In this document: piece after piece, positions 25,670-34,584 of the stretch
How the letters are laid out: each line of letters starts with the position of its first letter
How positions within the stretch are numbered: position 1 is the first letter of the stretch
Source of the DNA: Clostridia bacterium
GTDB lineage: Bacteria; Bacillota; Clostridia; Oscillospirales; CAG-272
Length of the DNA: 54,113 bases
Reading direction: 5' to 3'
Assembly: GCA_017456985.1 (NCBI GenBank)
Contig: JAFTIH010000002.1
Span: 1 to 54,113, forward strand
Translations under genes and position numbers: made by a program
Notes under the pieces: generated by a model
What the model saw: only the letters and a program-made list of their open reading frames with translations
Told to the model about the DNA's origin: nothing
Database searches by the model: none

Positions 25670-26044
25670 ATGACCAAACAAGAATTTCTTTCCCTTTGTC
25701 GGGAGAGCTACGGGACGGTGGCGGACTATCCGTTCGACGAGGCTTTCGAAACGGCGGTGTTGCGACACGCGGACACGCGCAAGTGGTATGCGCTGGTGAT
25801 GACGGTGTCGCGGCGGCGGCTCGGGCTGGACAGTGACGAGCGCATCGACGTGGTGAACCTCAAGCTCCCGACCGAGATGTTCGGCGCCTTCGGCGCCAAG
25901 GATGGCGTTTATCCCGCCTATCATATGAACAAGCTCCACTGGATCTCGGTGGCGCTCCCCGACGCGCCCGCTGACCTAGTCGCCTTCCTCGTCGGCGTCA
26001 GCCACGCGGCAACCGCGCGCAAGGCAAGCAAACGAGGAAAATAA
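25670..26044 (+). CDS. MmcQ/YjbR family protein
   Basis: A 124-residue protein with the family signature MNKLHWISVAL (the CyaY-like DNA-binding fold) and an N-terminal CRESYGT helix. The family is predicted to bind DNA or act in stress, without a firm function. GC-rich again, so it marks the right border of the island. AAGGAG precedes the ATG; a convergent terminator follows at 26109-26141. Confidence 0.8.
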   Translation: MTKQEFLSLCRESYGTVADYPFDEAFETAVLRHADTRKWYALVMTVSRRRLGLDSDERIDVVNLKLPTEMFGAFGAKDGVYPAYHMNKLHWISVALPDAPADLVAFLVGVSHAATARKASKRGK

Positions 26045-26108
26045 GGCTTGCTTCGAGCTTGTTGTAAGCGCGATTTTCTCGTTCAAAACAATACCTTTCA
26101 AAGAAAAA

Positions 26109-26141
26109 GGCACAGCCCCACCATTTTGGTGGGGCTGTGTC
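26109..26141. terminator. Convergent terminator
   Basis: CACAGCCCCACCA (26111-26123) and TGGTGGGGCTGTG (26127-26139) form a 13-bp stem with a 3-nt loop between two convergent genes. Confidence 0.85.
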
Positions 26142-26148
26142 ATCTGGA

Positions 26149-26613
26149 TTATGAAAAAAATCGCTTTATGCGTGAAACCAACTTATCCCAAATCGAACGA
26201 CTCTCGACAGGGGGCGTTTGCTGTTGAGGCAGGCTCTTTATTTCCTGTTTTTCGGCACGCGCCCGTTGCGCTGCGCGACGTGCCTCCTCCTCTTTTGCTT
26301 TTCGCAGAAGCGTGAACGGATCGGTACCGTTTATAATTCGCTCATAAAAGCTTTCGACCCACGCTAAATCCTCCTCCGTACAAATGTCGGATTCAAGTGT
26401 GCCAACCTCGTGGGCAAGCTGATTGCGCACCCAGCGAACATGCTTTAACTGCTGATAATCGTCCTCCCACGTGCGTACAAAGCGGCGACCGCTATACGCC
26501 GTCGCTTCCATTTGTCGAATATACTCGGAAACGCCTTCTCCGCTTCGCAAACAATCCTTGCACAAGTGATCAAGACGCTTATACTCCTCTTGAAAATCAA
26601 TACTTAAATACAT
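26149..26613 (-). CDS. Hypothetical helical protein, 154 residues
   Basis: I do not recognise a firmly named family. The chosen start (MYLSIDFQEEYKRLDHLC, ATG 26613) has GGAGG upstream; an earlier in-frame ATG at 26688 adds a hydrophobic stretch without a ribosome binding site. The protein is helical: a conserved-looking KHVRWVRNQLAHEVGTLE segment resembling HEPN-type N-x2-A-H patterns, then a charged region rich in Lys, Glu and Arg (KEEEARRAAQRARAEKQE) and a basic C-terminus. Soluble. It stands alone between the tRNA-Ser and YjbR-like genes. Confidence 0.7.
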   Translation of the reverse strand: MYLSIDFQEEYKRLDHLCKDCLRSGEGVSEYIRQMEATAYSGRRFVRTWEDDYQQLKHVRWVRNQLAHEVGTLESDICTEEDLAWVESFYERIINGTDPFTLLRKAKEEEARRAAQRARAEKQEIKSLPQQQTPPVESRSIWDKLVSRIKRFFS

Positions 26614-26695
26614 AAAAAGAGCCTCCAAAAATATCGCATTTCCGATACCCCGCAAAACACAAAAGCTTGCGCAAAGCGTAAATGCCAAATCGGGA

Positions 26696-26725
26696 AAAAG
26701 AAAAGCACCTCGCGGTGCTCTTCTT
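26696..26725 (-). terminator. Terminator after tRNA-Ser
   Basis: Minus strand: GAGCACC, GCGA loop, GGTGCTTTTC, then a T-rich tail. It lies directly after the tRNA CCA. Confidence 0.75.
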
Positions 26726-26729
26726 CTTT

Positions 26730-26816
26730 TGGCGCAGGCTGAGGGATTCGAACCCCCGTGGCGTAAGCCTAACGGTTTTCAAGACCGCCTCGTTGTGACC
26801 GCTTCGATAAGCCTGC
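26730..26816 (-). tRNA. tRNA-Ser (anticodon TGA)
   Basis: The minus strand folds as a long-variable-arm tRNA. The acceptor stem is GCAGGCT (26816-26810) with AGCCTGC (26740-26734), then discriminator G and encoded CCA (26732-26730). The anticodon loop CTTGAAA gives TGA, reading UCA/UCG and other UCN codons; the stem is GCGGT/ACCGT. A variable arm follows, then the T arm with GTTCGAATC. Class II shape and discriminator G confirm serine. Confidence 0.97.
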
Positions 26817-26848
26817 GTATAAACATGAAATTGTAAACTATTCTTTGC

Positions 26849-26880
26849 AAAAGGCAGTTGTTTTACAACTGCCTTTTGCT
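26849..26880 (-). terminator. Terminator at the end of the pnp transcript
   Basis: AAAGGCAGTTGT (26850-26861) and ACAACTGCCTTT (26865-26876) form a 12-bp stem; on the minus strand TTTTGC follows. The tandem repeat of 26.9-27.2 kb therefore lies in the pnp 3' untranslated region. Confidence 0.75.
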
Positions 26881-26896
26881 TTTAGCCGTTACGGGA

Positions 26897-27170
26897 ATCC
26901 CGTCAAAAGCATTCTGTTATGATTTTGCGGGATTTTGGCGAGGAGATTTTAGGCGAGATTGCGTGATTCGCGTGCGCCGCTGTATTTTATACTGCAAGCT
27001 AAGCGAGCGCGCAAGGGCGCCAAAAGATCCCGTCAAAAGCATTCTGTTATGATTTTGCGGGATTTTGGCGAGGAGATTTTGAGCGAGATTGCGTGATTCG
27101 CGTGCGCCGCTGTATTTTATACTGCAAGCTAAGCGAGCGCGCAAGATCGCCAAAAGATCCCGTCAAAATC
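26897..27170. repeat. 130-bp tandem repeat in the pnp 3' region
   Basis: ATCCCGTCAAAA starts units at 26897, 27027 and 27157, period 130 bp; the third is cut at the pnp stop codon. Each unit has GGCGAGGAGATTTT, a GTATTTTATAC hairpin and AAGCTAAGCGAGCGCGCAAG. The architecture (GATTTT block, GTAC-type hairpin, AAGCGAGC) is shared with the array at 40 kb, suggesting one repeat family. No gene lies in the 351-nt gap apart from this and the terminator. Confidence 0.85.
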
Positions 27171-29259
27171 ATTTGTCGGCGTCTTTGATGGACAAATTCT
27201 GTCTTCCCTTCTCGTCCGTACCCAGGAACTTCACGCGCACGGGCATACCGACGTGCACGACGTCCTCGCACTTCTCGGTGCGGGTGGGAGCGAGCTTGGA
27301 GATGTGGACCATACCCTCCTTGCCGGGAGCGAACTCAACGAACGCGCCGATGGGGATGATGCGGGTAACGACACCGTCGTAGGTGGTGCCGGGAACGGGC
27401 TCGAACACGATGGCGTCGATGATCGCCTTCGCGCGGTCAGCGCTGTCGCGGTCAACGGCGGCGATGAATACGGAGCCGTCGTCCTCAATGTCGATCTTGG
27501 CACCCGTGTCAGCGACGATCTTCTGGATGACCTTACCGCCCGAACCGATGACCTCGCGGATCTTGTCGGGGTTGATCTGCATGCTGATCATCTTGGGAGC
27601 GTACTTGGAAACGTCCGCTCTGGGTGCGGGGATCGCTGCGAGGATGATGTCGTCGATGATATAATCTCTGCCGCGATGGGTCGTAGCAAGCGCCTCGCGG
27701 ATGATCTCAGGCGTAAGACCGTCGATCTTCAGGTCCATCTGAATAGAGGTGATACCCTTGTGCGTACCTGCTACCTTAAAGTCCATATCGCCGTAGAAGT
27801 CCTCAAGACCCTGGATATCGATCATCGTGGTCCAGCTGCCGTCCTCCTCGGTGATCAGACCGCAGGAGATACCCGCAACGGGCGCCTTGATCGGAACACC
27901 TGCATCCATCAGTGCGAGCGTAGAGCCGCAAACGGAAGCCTGCGAGGTGGAGCCGTTCGAGGAAACGACCTCGGAAACGAGGCGGATGGCATAGGGGAAC
28001 TCCTCGACAGAGGGAAGCACGGGAACGAGCGAGCGCTCAGCGAGTGCGCCGTGACCGATCTCACGACGGCCGGGGCTGCGCATTGCCTTGGCTTCACCCG
28101 TGGAGTAGCCGGGCATATTGTAGTGGTGCATATAGCGCTTGCTGTCCTCGTCGTCGATGCCGTCGAGCTTCTGGGACTCGGAGAGCGTGCCAAGCGTTGC
28201 AATCGTCAGAACCTGCGTCTGACCGCGGGTGAACAGACCCGTGCCGTGGGTGCGGGGCAGAATGCCAACCTCAGCGGCGAGGGGACGGATCTCATCCATA
28301 CGGCGACCGTCAACGCGCTTCTTGTCGTTGATGAGCCAACGGCGGACGATCTTCTTCTGGATCTTATAGATCAGCTCGGGGAGCTGGAAGGACAGGTCGG
28401 GATACTTTTCAATAAAGGTCGCCTTGATGTCCTCCTCGATGGGCTGCATTCTCGCGTCGCGAACGTTCTTGTCGTCCGTGTCAAGAGCCTCCATCACGCG
28501 CTCCTCGCAGTATGCGAAGATCTCGTCGAACATCTCGTGGTCGAGCTCGCAAGAGGGATAAGAGAACTTGGGCTTGCCGACCTCGGCGATGATGCCGTCG
28601 ATGAAGACGAGCAGGTCCTTGATGACCTCGTGCGCCTTCATAATAGCGGCGAACATCGTGTCGTCATCGACCTCGTTTGCGCCCGCCTCGATCATAACGA
28701 CCTTGCCTGCGGAAGCGGCAACGGTCAATTCAAGATCGCTCTTCTTGCGCTGCTCAAGAGTGGGGTTCACGACGATCTCGCCGTCAACAAGACCCATAAA
28801 CGCACCGCCGATCGGACCGTTCCAGGGAATATCCGAGATGGACAGCGCGACGGAGGCACCGATCATAGCAGTGATCTCGGGCGAGCAGTCGGGGTCAACC
28901 GACATGACCGTCAGCGACAGAGCAACGTCGTTGCGCAGGTCCTTGGGGAAGAGGGGACGGACGGGGCGGTCGATCACACGGCTGGTGAGGACTGCCTTCT
29001 CGGAGGGCTTGCCCTCGCGCTTCAGGTAGCCGCCGGGGATCTTACCCACGGAATACATCTTTTCGTCGTAATCGACGGAAAGGGGCAAAAAGTCGATGCC
29101 GTCGCGGGGTGCGGCAGATGCGGTCGCGCAAGCGAGGATGACCGTTTCACCGTAGGAGATCATGCAAGAGCCGTTCGCAAGTCCTGCAACCTTTCCTACC
29201 TCGATCTTTAAAGGTCTGCCTGCGTAGGTGTACTCAAAAACCTTGTAGTTTTCAAACAT
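27169..29259 (-). CDS. pnp: Polyribonucleotide nucleotidyltransferase (PNPase)
   Basis: A 696-residue 3'-5' phosphorolytic exoribonuclease. Two RNase PH domains frame a helical linker (first near ILACATASAAPRDG, second around TRGQTQVLTIATLG), followed by a KH domain (IREVIGSGGKVIQKI) and an S1 domain (YDGVVTRIIPIGAFVEF) that ends at DADK. It degrades mRNA and tails RNA. The start ATG at 29259 has AAAGGAAG upstream; extra in-frame codons to 29346 are the leader. It is the second gene of an rpsO-pnp operon, with a strong hairpin in between. Confidence 0.97.
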   Translation of the reverse strand: MFENYKVFEYTYAGRPLKIEVGKVAGLANGSCMISYGETVILACATASAAPRDGIDFLPLSVDYDEKMYSVGKIPGGYLKREGKPSEKAVLTSRVIDRPVRPLFPKDLRNDVALSLTVMSVDPDCSPEITAMIGASVALSISDIPWNGPIGGAFMGLVDGEIVVNPTLEQRKKSDLELTVAASAGKVVMIEAGANEVDDDTMFAAIMKAHEVIKDLLVFIDGIIAEVGKPKFSYPSCELDHEMFDEIFAYCEERVMEALDTDDKNVRDARMQPIEEDIKATFIEKYPDLSFQLPELIYKIQKKIVRRWLINDKKRVDGRRMDEIRPLAAEVGILPRTHGTGLFTRGQTQVLTIATLGTLSESQKLDGIDDEDSKRYMHHYNMPGYSTGEAKAMRSPGRREIGHGALAERSLVPVLPSVEEFPYAIRLVSEVVSSNGSTSQASVCGSTLALMDAGVPIKAPVAGISCGLITEEDGSWTTMIDIQGLEDFYGDMDFKVAGTHKGITSIQMDLKIDGLTPEIIREALATTHRGRDYIIDDIILAAIPAPRADVSKYAPKMISMQINPDKIREVIGSGGKVIQKIVADTGAKIDIEDDGSVFIAAVDRDSADRAKAIIDAIVFEPVPGTTYDGVVTRIIPIGAFVEFAPGKEGMVHISKLAPTRTEKCEDVVHVGMPVRVKFLGTDEKGRQNLSIKDADK

Positions 29260-29412
29260 TTTCTTTACTTCCTTTCTTTTTCTTTGGGAAGATCGCATCT
29301 TCCTCTGTTTTTCTTCGTTACGATAAAATAGGCGAACAGAGGACATAGCACTTCATACGCACCGAAGGATTTCGATGCATATGAGCTGCTACCTTCCCTG
29401 CCCGCCGTCTGG

Positions 29413-29440
29413 GTGCGTGTCTGAGAAAGCAGACACGCAC
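29413..29440 (-). promoter_or_regulatory. rpsO-pnp intercistronic hairpin
   Basis: GTGCGTGTCTG (29413-29423) and CAGACACGCAC (29430-29440) are a perfect 11-bp inverted repeat with a 6-nt loop. It resembles the E. coli rpsO-pnp stem cut by RNase III that autoregulates PNPase. No T run follows, so termination is unlikely. Confidence 0.6.
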
Positions 29441-29457
29441 GACAGCGCCGCGTGGGA

Positions 29458-29724
29458 TTACTTTCTCAAGCCAAGCTTTGCGATGATGGCACGGTATCTC
29501 TCGGTATCCTTCTTAGCCAGATAAGCGAGAAGCTTCTTTCTGTGACCAACCATCTGCGAAAGACCTCTCTGAGAGTGGAAGTCCTTGGGGTTCTTCTTGA
29601 GGTGCTCGGTGAGCGTGTTGATTCTCTCGGTGAGAATAGCAACCTGTACCTCAGGGGAGCCCGTGTCGCGCTCGCCGGTCTTGTAGGTCTCGATGAGAGC
29701 CGCTTTGGTTTCCTTGCTGATCAT
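29458..29724 (-). CDS. rpsO: Small ribosomal subunit protein S15
   Basis: An 88-residue ribosomal protein that binds 16S rRNA early in 30S assembly. The full family pattern is present: [51 protein letters not shown]. Start ATG with AAAGG upstream. The 85-nt leader after the promoter at 29815-29843 contains GC-rich hairpins that could be an S15 autoregulatory structure. pnp follows 198 nt later. Confidence 0.97.
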   Translation of the reverse strand: MISKETKAALIETYKTGERDTGSPEVQVAILTERINTLTEHLKKNPKDFHSQRGLSQMVGHRKKLLAYLAKKDTERYRAIIAKLGLRK

Positions 29725-29814
29725 GTTTTTTCACCTTTCTTTTAAATTTCGCCGCAAGCACAGCATACGGACGGGTGAAACGCCGTAAGCCGCGAAAGCG
29801 GTCGCACGGAGATT

Positions 29815-29843
29815 ATTATACAATAGAAAGCTTCTGATGTAAA
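29815..29843 (-). promoter_or_regulatory. Promoter of rpsO-pnp
   Basis: On the minus strand TTTACA (29843-29838), a 17-bp spacer and TATAAT (29820-29815). Confidence 0.75.
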
Positions 29844-29867
29844 TAGCCTTCACGGAAAGTTTACAAT

Positions 29868-30503
29868 TTATTTTTCGTAAGCGCTTTCGTATTGCATCGT
29901 ATAGCTTGCGGCAACCTTTTCTGCCGTCGCACCGAGCGCAAGCCACTCTTCCTCCGTCCCCGCGTAATGCACAGTAAGCTGCGCGGCGACGGTGTCGGGA
30001 ACGGTGAGCCCCTTAAAATAGGTGATGCTTGCGGGGAGATAGACCGCCTTCAAGGCGGGGACGTTACCGAAATTTAATCTAATCAGTTCCGTGCTACCTT
30101 CTGCAAATACAACCGTTTCAAGCTCTAACCAATCATCAAAAATTCCGTATTTATCTGGCATAAAAGCAATTGTTTTTGGAACAACGACCGTTCGAATTCG
30201 AAAAACGGGATAATCGATTTTTTTCAATATGCTGTTGGCGTAACCATTGGTCACATCGGGAATAATCAACGTATCTGAAAAAAGAATCTTATAAGGATAA
30301 AGTGTAAAAACACCCTTTTCGTCCGTATAGATCCACGGGGAGCGCGCGGTGTCCGTCACGGTGACGTCGGGATCACCAAGCGCCTCGCGCACCTTGGCGT
30401 CCTCGACGAGGGGACGGATAAAAAAGGAAAGGAGGGTGCCGAGCATTAATAAAAGCACCGCCCCTGCCGAGAGGATCTGCAAGCGCCGTTTGCTCTCGCT
30501 CAT
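29868..30503 (-). CDS. Membrane-anchored protein with leucine-rich-repeat-like domain
   Basis: A protein of about 211 residues. After a basic N-terminus (MSESKRRLQ) there is one membrane segment (ILSAGAVLLLMLGTLLSFFI) and an outside domain with degenerate LRR_5-like strands (LELETVVFAEGSTELIRLNFGNVPALKAVYLP). This fits surface BspA-type proteins but is short. The start ATG at 30503 is chosen because the membrane segment follows it and AAGGGAAG is upstream; earlier in-frame starts overlap recX. Function unknown. Confidence 0.65.
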   Translation of the reverse strand: MSESKRRLQILSAGAVLLLMLGTLLSFFIRPLVEDAKVREALGDPDVTVTDTARSPWIYTDEKGVFTLYPYKILFSDTLIIPDVTNGYANSILKKIDYPVFRIRTVVVPKTIAFMPDKYGIFDDWLELETVVFAEGSTELIRLNFGNVPALKAVYLPASITYFKGLTVPDTVAAQLTVHYAGTEEEWLALGATAEKVAASYTMQYESAYEK

Positions 30504-30616
30504 ACCCTTCACTTCCCTTCTGAACATTCTAAATGTAAAGTTTTGTTTGCATTTTGCCGAAATACGATCCGTTTGACGAGCAACCCTTGGAAGCGTTTCG
30601 TCCGCAGGCGCCCGCG

Positions 30617-31201
30617 TCAAAACCCGTGCTTATACAGCCACGCGCGGCGCGCGTTTTCGTCGTCCGACGGAAGGGCGGCGAGAAGCGCCGCGCGGACCTC
30701 GTCCGCGTCGTAAACGCCCTCTTCCTTTGCCCGCTCCATCGCGCGGCGGATCGCCTCGCGCGAAAAGCCCTTTCCTAAAAGCGTGGGGAGGATCTTTTTC
30801 GGTCCCCAAGAGCGCTTTGCGTAAATGGCAAGCTGGCGAAGAAGCATTTCTTCTTCCTTAATATAGCCCTCGTCCGAAAGACGTGCGACTGCGCTCTCTG
30901 CCGCCGTGCGGGAAAAGCCACGCTCGGTAAGCTTACGAAGCAGCGCCGCGCGGGTGTTGTCGCCCGCCGCAAGGATCTTTACGGCGCGCGCATACGCAAG
31001 ACGCGCATCCTCTTTCTCGGTCAAGAGCGAAAGCGCCTCGTCCGAGAGGACCTCATCCTCCGCAGGCGCGCCCGCCTCGTCATATGCTTCGCGCGGGACG
31101 CGATAGGTATGCGTGCGCGGCACGGCGCCCGTGAAAAGGATGGTCAAAAGCATCTCAGCACCCGCACGCACGGGCGTGAGCTTTTGCAGTGTTGCTTTCA
31201 T
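30617..31201 (-). CDS. recX: Regulatory protein RecX
   Basis: A 194-residue RecX family protein that inhibits or modulates RecA filaments. Three-helix repeats are visible (RAALLRKLTERGFSRTAAESAVARL, then YIKEEEMLLRQLAIYAKRSWGPKKI, then GFSREAIRRAMERAKEE). The start lies 5 nt after the recA stop, so the two are co-transcribed, the standard arrangement. The N-terminal 60 residues are longer and less conserved than in the enterobacterial form, as in other Firmicutes. Confidence 0.9.
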   Translation of the reverse strand: MKATLQKLTPVRAGAEMLLTILFTGAVPRTHTYRVPREAYDEAGAPAEDEVLSDEALSLLTEKEDARLAYARAVKILAAGDNTRAALLRKLTERGFSRTAAESAVARLSDEGYIKEEEMLLRQLAIYAKRSWGPKKILPTLLGKGFSREAIRRAMERAKEEGVYDADEVRAALLAALPSDDENARRAWLYKHGF

Positions 31202-31206
31202 TCGTT

Positions 31207-32292
31207 TTAATCTTCCTCAAGTCCCGACAGGTCGAACTCCTCGTCAAGCTCGAAGCTCTCGCCCTCGGCGCCGCCTGCGATCGCCTCGCGGATGGCGGCT
31301 TCGATGCGTGCGGCGATCTCGGCGTTCTCTTCGAGGAACGCCACCGTCTTATCTCTGCCCTGTCCGATGCGCTGGCCCTCGTAGGAGTACCAGGAGCCGC
31401 TCTTTTCGAGCACGCCGAAGGTGACGCCCATATCGCAAAGCTCGCTCATCTTGGAGATTCCCTTACCGTAGAGGATGTCAAACTCCGCCGTACGGAAGGG
31501 AGGCGCGACCTTGTTCTTGACGACCTTGCAAAGCACGTGGTTACCGTAGCTCTCGCTGCCGTTTTTAAGAACCTCTTTTTTGCGGATCTCGATGCGCACG
31601 GAGGCGTAGAACTTGAGTGCGCGGCCGCCGGGCGTGACCTCGGGGTTGCCGTATGCGATACCCACCTTCTCACGAAGCTGGTTGATGAAGATGACGATGC
31701 AGTTGGAGCGCGAGATCGACGAGGAGAGCTTACGCATCGCCTGCGACATCAAGCGCGCTTGCAGACCGACGTGGGCGGCGCCCATATCGCCGTCGATCTC
31801 CTGTTGGGGCGTGAGTGCCGCGACGGAGTCCACGACGATGACGTCGATAGCGCCCGAATGCGCCAGGGCGTCGGCGATCTCCAGCGCCTGCTCACCCGAG
31901 TCGGGCTGGGAAACGAGCAGGTTGCCGATATCCACGCCAAGGTTCTTGGCGTAAACGGGATCGAGCGCGTGCTCCGCGTCGATAAACGCCGCCTCACCGC
32001 CCATCTTCTGCACCTCTGCAACGACGTGCAGCGCGACGGTGGTCTTACCCGAGGACTCGGGACCGTAGATCTCAATAATTCTTCCGCGCGGAACACCGCC
32101 GATGCCCAGCGCAATATCAAGCGACAGCGAGCCCGTAGAAACGGCGGATACCGCCATTTTGGTGTTCTCGCCCAGCTTCATGATCGTGCCCTTGCCGTAT
32201 TCCTTTTCGATACGCAGAATGGCGGTTTCGAGTGCCGCCTTCTTGTCTGCGTTTGCCTCTTCCTTGGCGACGGGCTTTTTCTTGGTTGCCAT
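31207..32292 (-). CDS. recA: Recombinase RecA
   Basis: A 361-residue recombinase that coats single-stranded DNA for strand exchange and SOS induction. Walker A is GPESSGKTT, Walker B is around [11 protein letters not shown], and the L2 loop reads [25 protein letters not shown]. The C-terminus is acidic ([19 protein letters not shown]). It lies 25 nt after galK. I do not see a clear LexA/SOS box in the short gap, so SOS control, if any, would act further upstream in the operon. Confidence 0.98.
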   Translation of the reverse strand: MATKKKPVAKEEANADKKAALETAILRIEKEYGKGTIMKLGENTKMAVSAVSTGSLSLDIALGIGGVPRGRIIEIYGPESSGKTTVALHVVAEVQKMGGEAAFIDAEHALDPVYAKNLGVDIGNLLVSQPDSGEQALEIADALAHSGAIDVIVVDSVAALTPQQEIDGDMGAAHVGLQARLMSQAMRKLSSSISRSNCIVIFINQLREKVGIAYGNPEVTPGGRALKFYASVRIEIRKKEVLKNGSESYGNHVLCKVVKNKVAPPFRTAEFDILYGKGISKMSELCDMGVTFGVLEKSGSWYSYEGQRIGQGRDKTVAFLEENAEIAARIEAAIREAIAGGAEGESFELDEEFDLSGLEED

Positions 32293-32317
32293 ATCGTTAT
32301 CCTACCTTTTTCAAAGA

Positions 32318-33592
32318 TTAAAGCTTGATCTCGGTTGCACCGACGGGACGGATGATGAGCGTCATACAAGCGCCCTCACCGAACACGCTGTCGGTCACGA
32401 GCTTGTAATCCTCGGCAAGCTCACGGCGCACGAATGCCTGCGTGGTGCCTGCAAAGCCGCCGCCGTGGACGCGATACGCACAGCCCTTGCCCGCAAGCAA
32501 GCCCTCAGCAACGGCAAGCGCGAGGGAAAGCCCCTGCTCCTCGACGTTCTTGACGGTGTAAACGTTCTGCAAATACTTGTACGAGGAATCGCCCGAGGCA
32601 AGCTCCTGCGACAGGAATCCCTGGACGTCGCCCGCCCTCAGCATCGCCGCGGTTGCCTGCACGCGCTCATTCTCGCGCACGAAGTGGATGGCACGCAGAA
32701 GCGCACGGTCGCCTACCGTCTTGCGAAGCACGGGGGCGTTGGCAATGAGGTCGCCCTCCGTGATGCCGCGAAGCACGTCCTTGCCGAAGTATGCGGCAAC
32801 GCTCTTCATTTCTGCGGGAACGGACGCATAGTCGGCGTTCAGATCGGCGTGGTTGCCGCCCGTATTGAGAATACAAAGCACGAAGCCCGCATCCGAAAGC
32901 GAGAAGGCGATGGGCTCGATCACGGGGTTCTTGGGGTCCGCGAAGTCGATAAACACGAAGCCGCCGACCGCGCACGCCATCTGGTCCATCAGACCCGAGG
33001 GCTTGCCGAAATAAACGTTCTCGGCGAACTGCGCGATCTTCGCAAGCTCTACGTTCGGAACGGTGCCGTCGTTGTAAAGATGGCTCATAATGTTACCGAT
33101 CATCACCTCAAACGCCGCACTCGAGGAAAGTCCCGAGCCCTTGAGCACGCGGTTCACGGTGTAAGCAACGAAGCCGCCCACCTTATAGCCGTTTTTGCGG
33201 AAGCCGCCTACCGTACCGCCGATGAGGGATGCGGAGGAGAAGTCCTTGAAGTTTTCGGGCGCGTCACAGTCGGCAAGCGCGACGGTATCCTCGGGGAAGC
33301 CCTCGCTCTTGACGCGGATGACGCCGTCGTCGGTAGGGGATGCGACTGCCACGATGTCGCGGTCAATGGCGGCAGCAAGCACGCAACCGTGCTGGTGGTC
33401 GGTGTGGTTGCCCTGCACCTCGGTTCTGCCGGGAACCGAGAAAAGGAACGCCTCTCTGTCGCCGTACAGCTCGATAAAGGACTCGATTGCCGCGACGTAG
33501 CGGCTCTTCTGATCGGCAAGGTCGGGATAAATGTGCGCGTATGCGTCCAGCGCGCCGCTTTGGATCTTTTGGATCAACTCTGTTGCTTTCAT
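32318..33592 (-). CDS. galK: Galactokinase
   Basis: A 424-residue GHMP-family kinase. The sugar-binding signature is GRTEVQGNHTDHQHG, the ATP-binding motif is LKGSGLSSSAAFEVM, and GGGFAGTT is the third motif. It phosphorylates galactose to galactose-1-phosphate for the Leloir pathway. The signature has GNHTDHQ in place of the common GEHTDYN, so a related sugar is possible. It lies between miaA and recA with 25-30 nt gaps, away from other galactose genes. Confidence 0.85.
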   Translation of the reverse strand: MKATELIQKIQSGALDAYAHIYPDLADQKSRYVAAIESFIELYGDREAFLFSVPGRTEVQGNHTDHQHGCVLAAAIDRDIVAVASPTDDGVIRVKSEGFPEDTVALADCDAPENFKDFSSASLIGGTVGGFRKNGYKVGGFVAYTVNRVLKGSGLSSSAAFEVMIGNIMSHLYNDGTVPNVELAKIAQFAENVYFGKPSGLMDQMACAVGGFVFIDFADPKNPVIEPIAFSLSDAGFVLCILNTGGNHADLNADYASVPAEMKSVAAYFGKDVLRGITEGDLIANAPVLRKTVGDRALLRAIHFVRENERVQATAAMLRAGDVQGFLSQELASGDSSYKYLQNVYTVKNVEEQGLSLALAVAEGLLAGKGCAYRVHGGGFAGTTQAFVRRELAEDYKLVTDSVFGEGACMTLIIRPVGATEIKL

Positions 33593-33621
33593 AATCGTTC
33601 TCCTATGTATGTGTATTTTTA

Positions 33622-34584
33622 TTATTCGCTTAAAAATGCGTTTGCGTGGGCAATTGCCTCGGCGAGAAGGTCTTCGCGCGGGCGAAGCGCTCCCTCGGCG
33701 TCCGCGCCGATGCGGACGTGCGGATGTGCCGAGAACCAGGTTTTCTGTCGCTTGGCGTAGTGGTGCGTCGCGACCTTCAATTCCTCAATCGCTTCCTCGC
33801 GGCTCTTCGTGCCAAGCACGGCACCAAGGCATTCCTTGTAGCCGATCGCACCTGCGGCGGTGGTCCCGGGGACGAGAAGCCCCTCGCGGTACAGCCGTTC
33901 CGTTTCCTCAAACAGCCCCGCCGCGACCATCGCCTCTACCCGCTCGTCGATGCGGCGGTAAAGAAGCGCGCGGTCGGAAAAGTCGAGAAAGAGCGTCAGA
34001 ATGCGCAAACGCGGATTTTCCGAAGAAGCAAGACGGTCCGTTTCGGTCTTGGTCCTTCCCGTCAGGTGGTAAATTTCAAGCGCGCGGATGACGCGCTTGA
34101 CGTTGTTGGGGTGCGTTGCCTCTGCCGCCTCGGGATCGATCGCGGCAAGGCGGGCGTGGAGCGCGAGGGCGCCCTCTCGCTCGGCAAGCGCCTGCATTTC
34201 GGCGCGAAAGGCGCCGTCGCTTTCCATCGGCTCGCCGTGGCGCGCACTCCGCACCGCTTCTAGGTACAGTCCCGTACCGCCGCAAAAGATGGGAAGCGCC
34301 CCGCGCGAGGCAACGGCAAGCGCGCACGCCTCGGCGCGCGTTGCGTAGTCCGCCGCGGAAAAAGGCTCCGTGGGGGATAAAATATCAATCATATGGTGGG
34401 GCGCCGCCGCCTGCTCCTCTACCGTTGGCTTTGCGGTGCCAATATCCATATGGCGGTAGATCTGCATCGAGTCGCAGGAGATGATCTCCCCGCCCATCGC
34501 CCGCGCAAGGTCGATCGCGAGTGCCGTCTTTCCGCTGGCAGTCGCGCCCACGACGGCAAGGCATTTGCATACGGTGTTTTCCAT
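33622..34584 (-). CDS. miaA: tRNA dimethylallyltransferase
   Basis: A 320-residue enzyme that adds the isopentenyl group to A37 of tRNAs reading codons starting with U. The P-loop is GATASGKTALAIDLA and the substrate region is DSMQIYRHMDIGTAKPT. Its ATG at 34584 overlaps the stop of the preceding kinase gene, so translation is coupled. mutL/mutS and hfq, often adjacent elsewhere, are absent here. Confidence 0.95.
   Translation of the reverse strand: MENTVCKCLAVVGATASGKTALAIDLARAMGGEIISCDSMQIYRHMDIGTAKPTVEEQAAAPHHMIDILSPTEPFSAADYATRAEACALAVASRGALPIFCGGTGLYLEAVRSARHGEPMESDGAFRAEMQALAEREGALALHARLAAIDPEAAEATHPNNVKRVIRALEIYHLTGRTKTETDRLASSENPRLRILTLFLDFSDRALLYRRIDERVEAMVAAGLFEETERLYREGLLVPGTTAAGAIGYKECLGAVLGTKSREEAIEELKVATHHYAKRQKTWFSAHPHVRIGADAEGALRPREDLLAEAIAHANAFLSE

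Noticed and set aside
25642-25836. Short ORF before the YjbR-like gene
   Set aside because: It overlaps the YjbR-like gene in another frame and lacks family similarity.
26897-27170. CRISPR array
   Set aside because: Units of 130 bp are repeated without unique spacers and with only two full copies; the same holds for the 10, 14 and 40 kb arrays.
27253-29211. Long plus-strand frame opposite pnp
   Set aside because: Antisense shadow; Leu/Asp/Gly-rich low-complexity translation typical of GC-rich reverse frames.
32293-32317. LexA box before recA
   Set aside because: The 25-nt gap between galK and recA has no GAAC-N4-GTTC-like palindrome.
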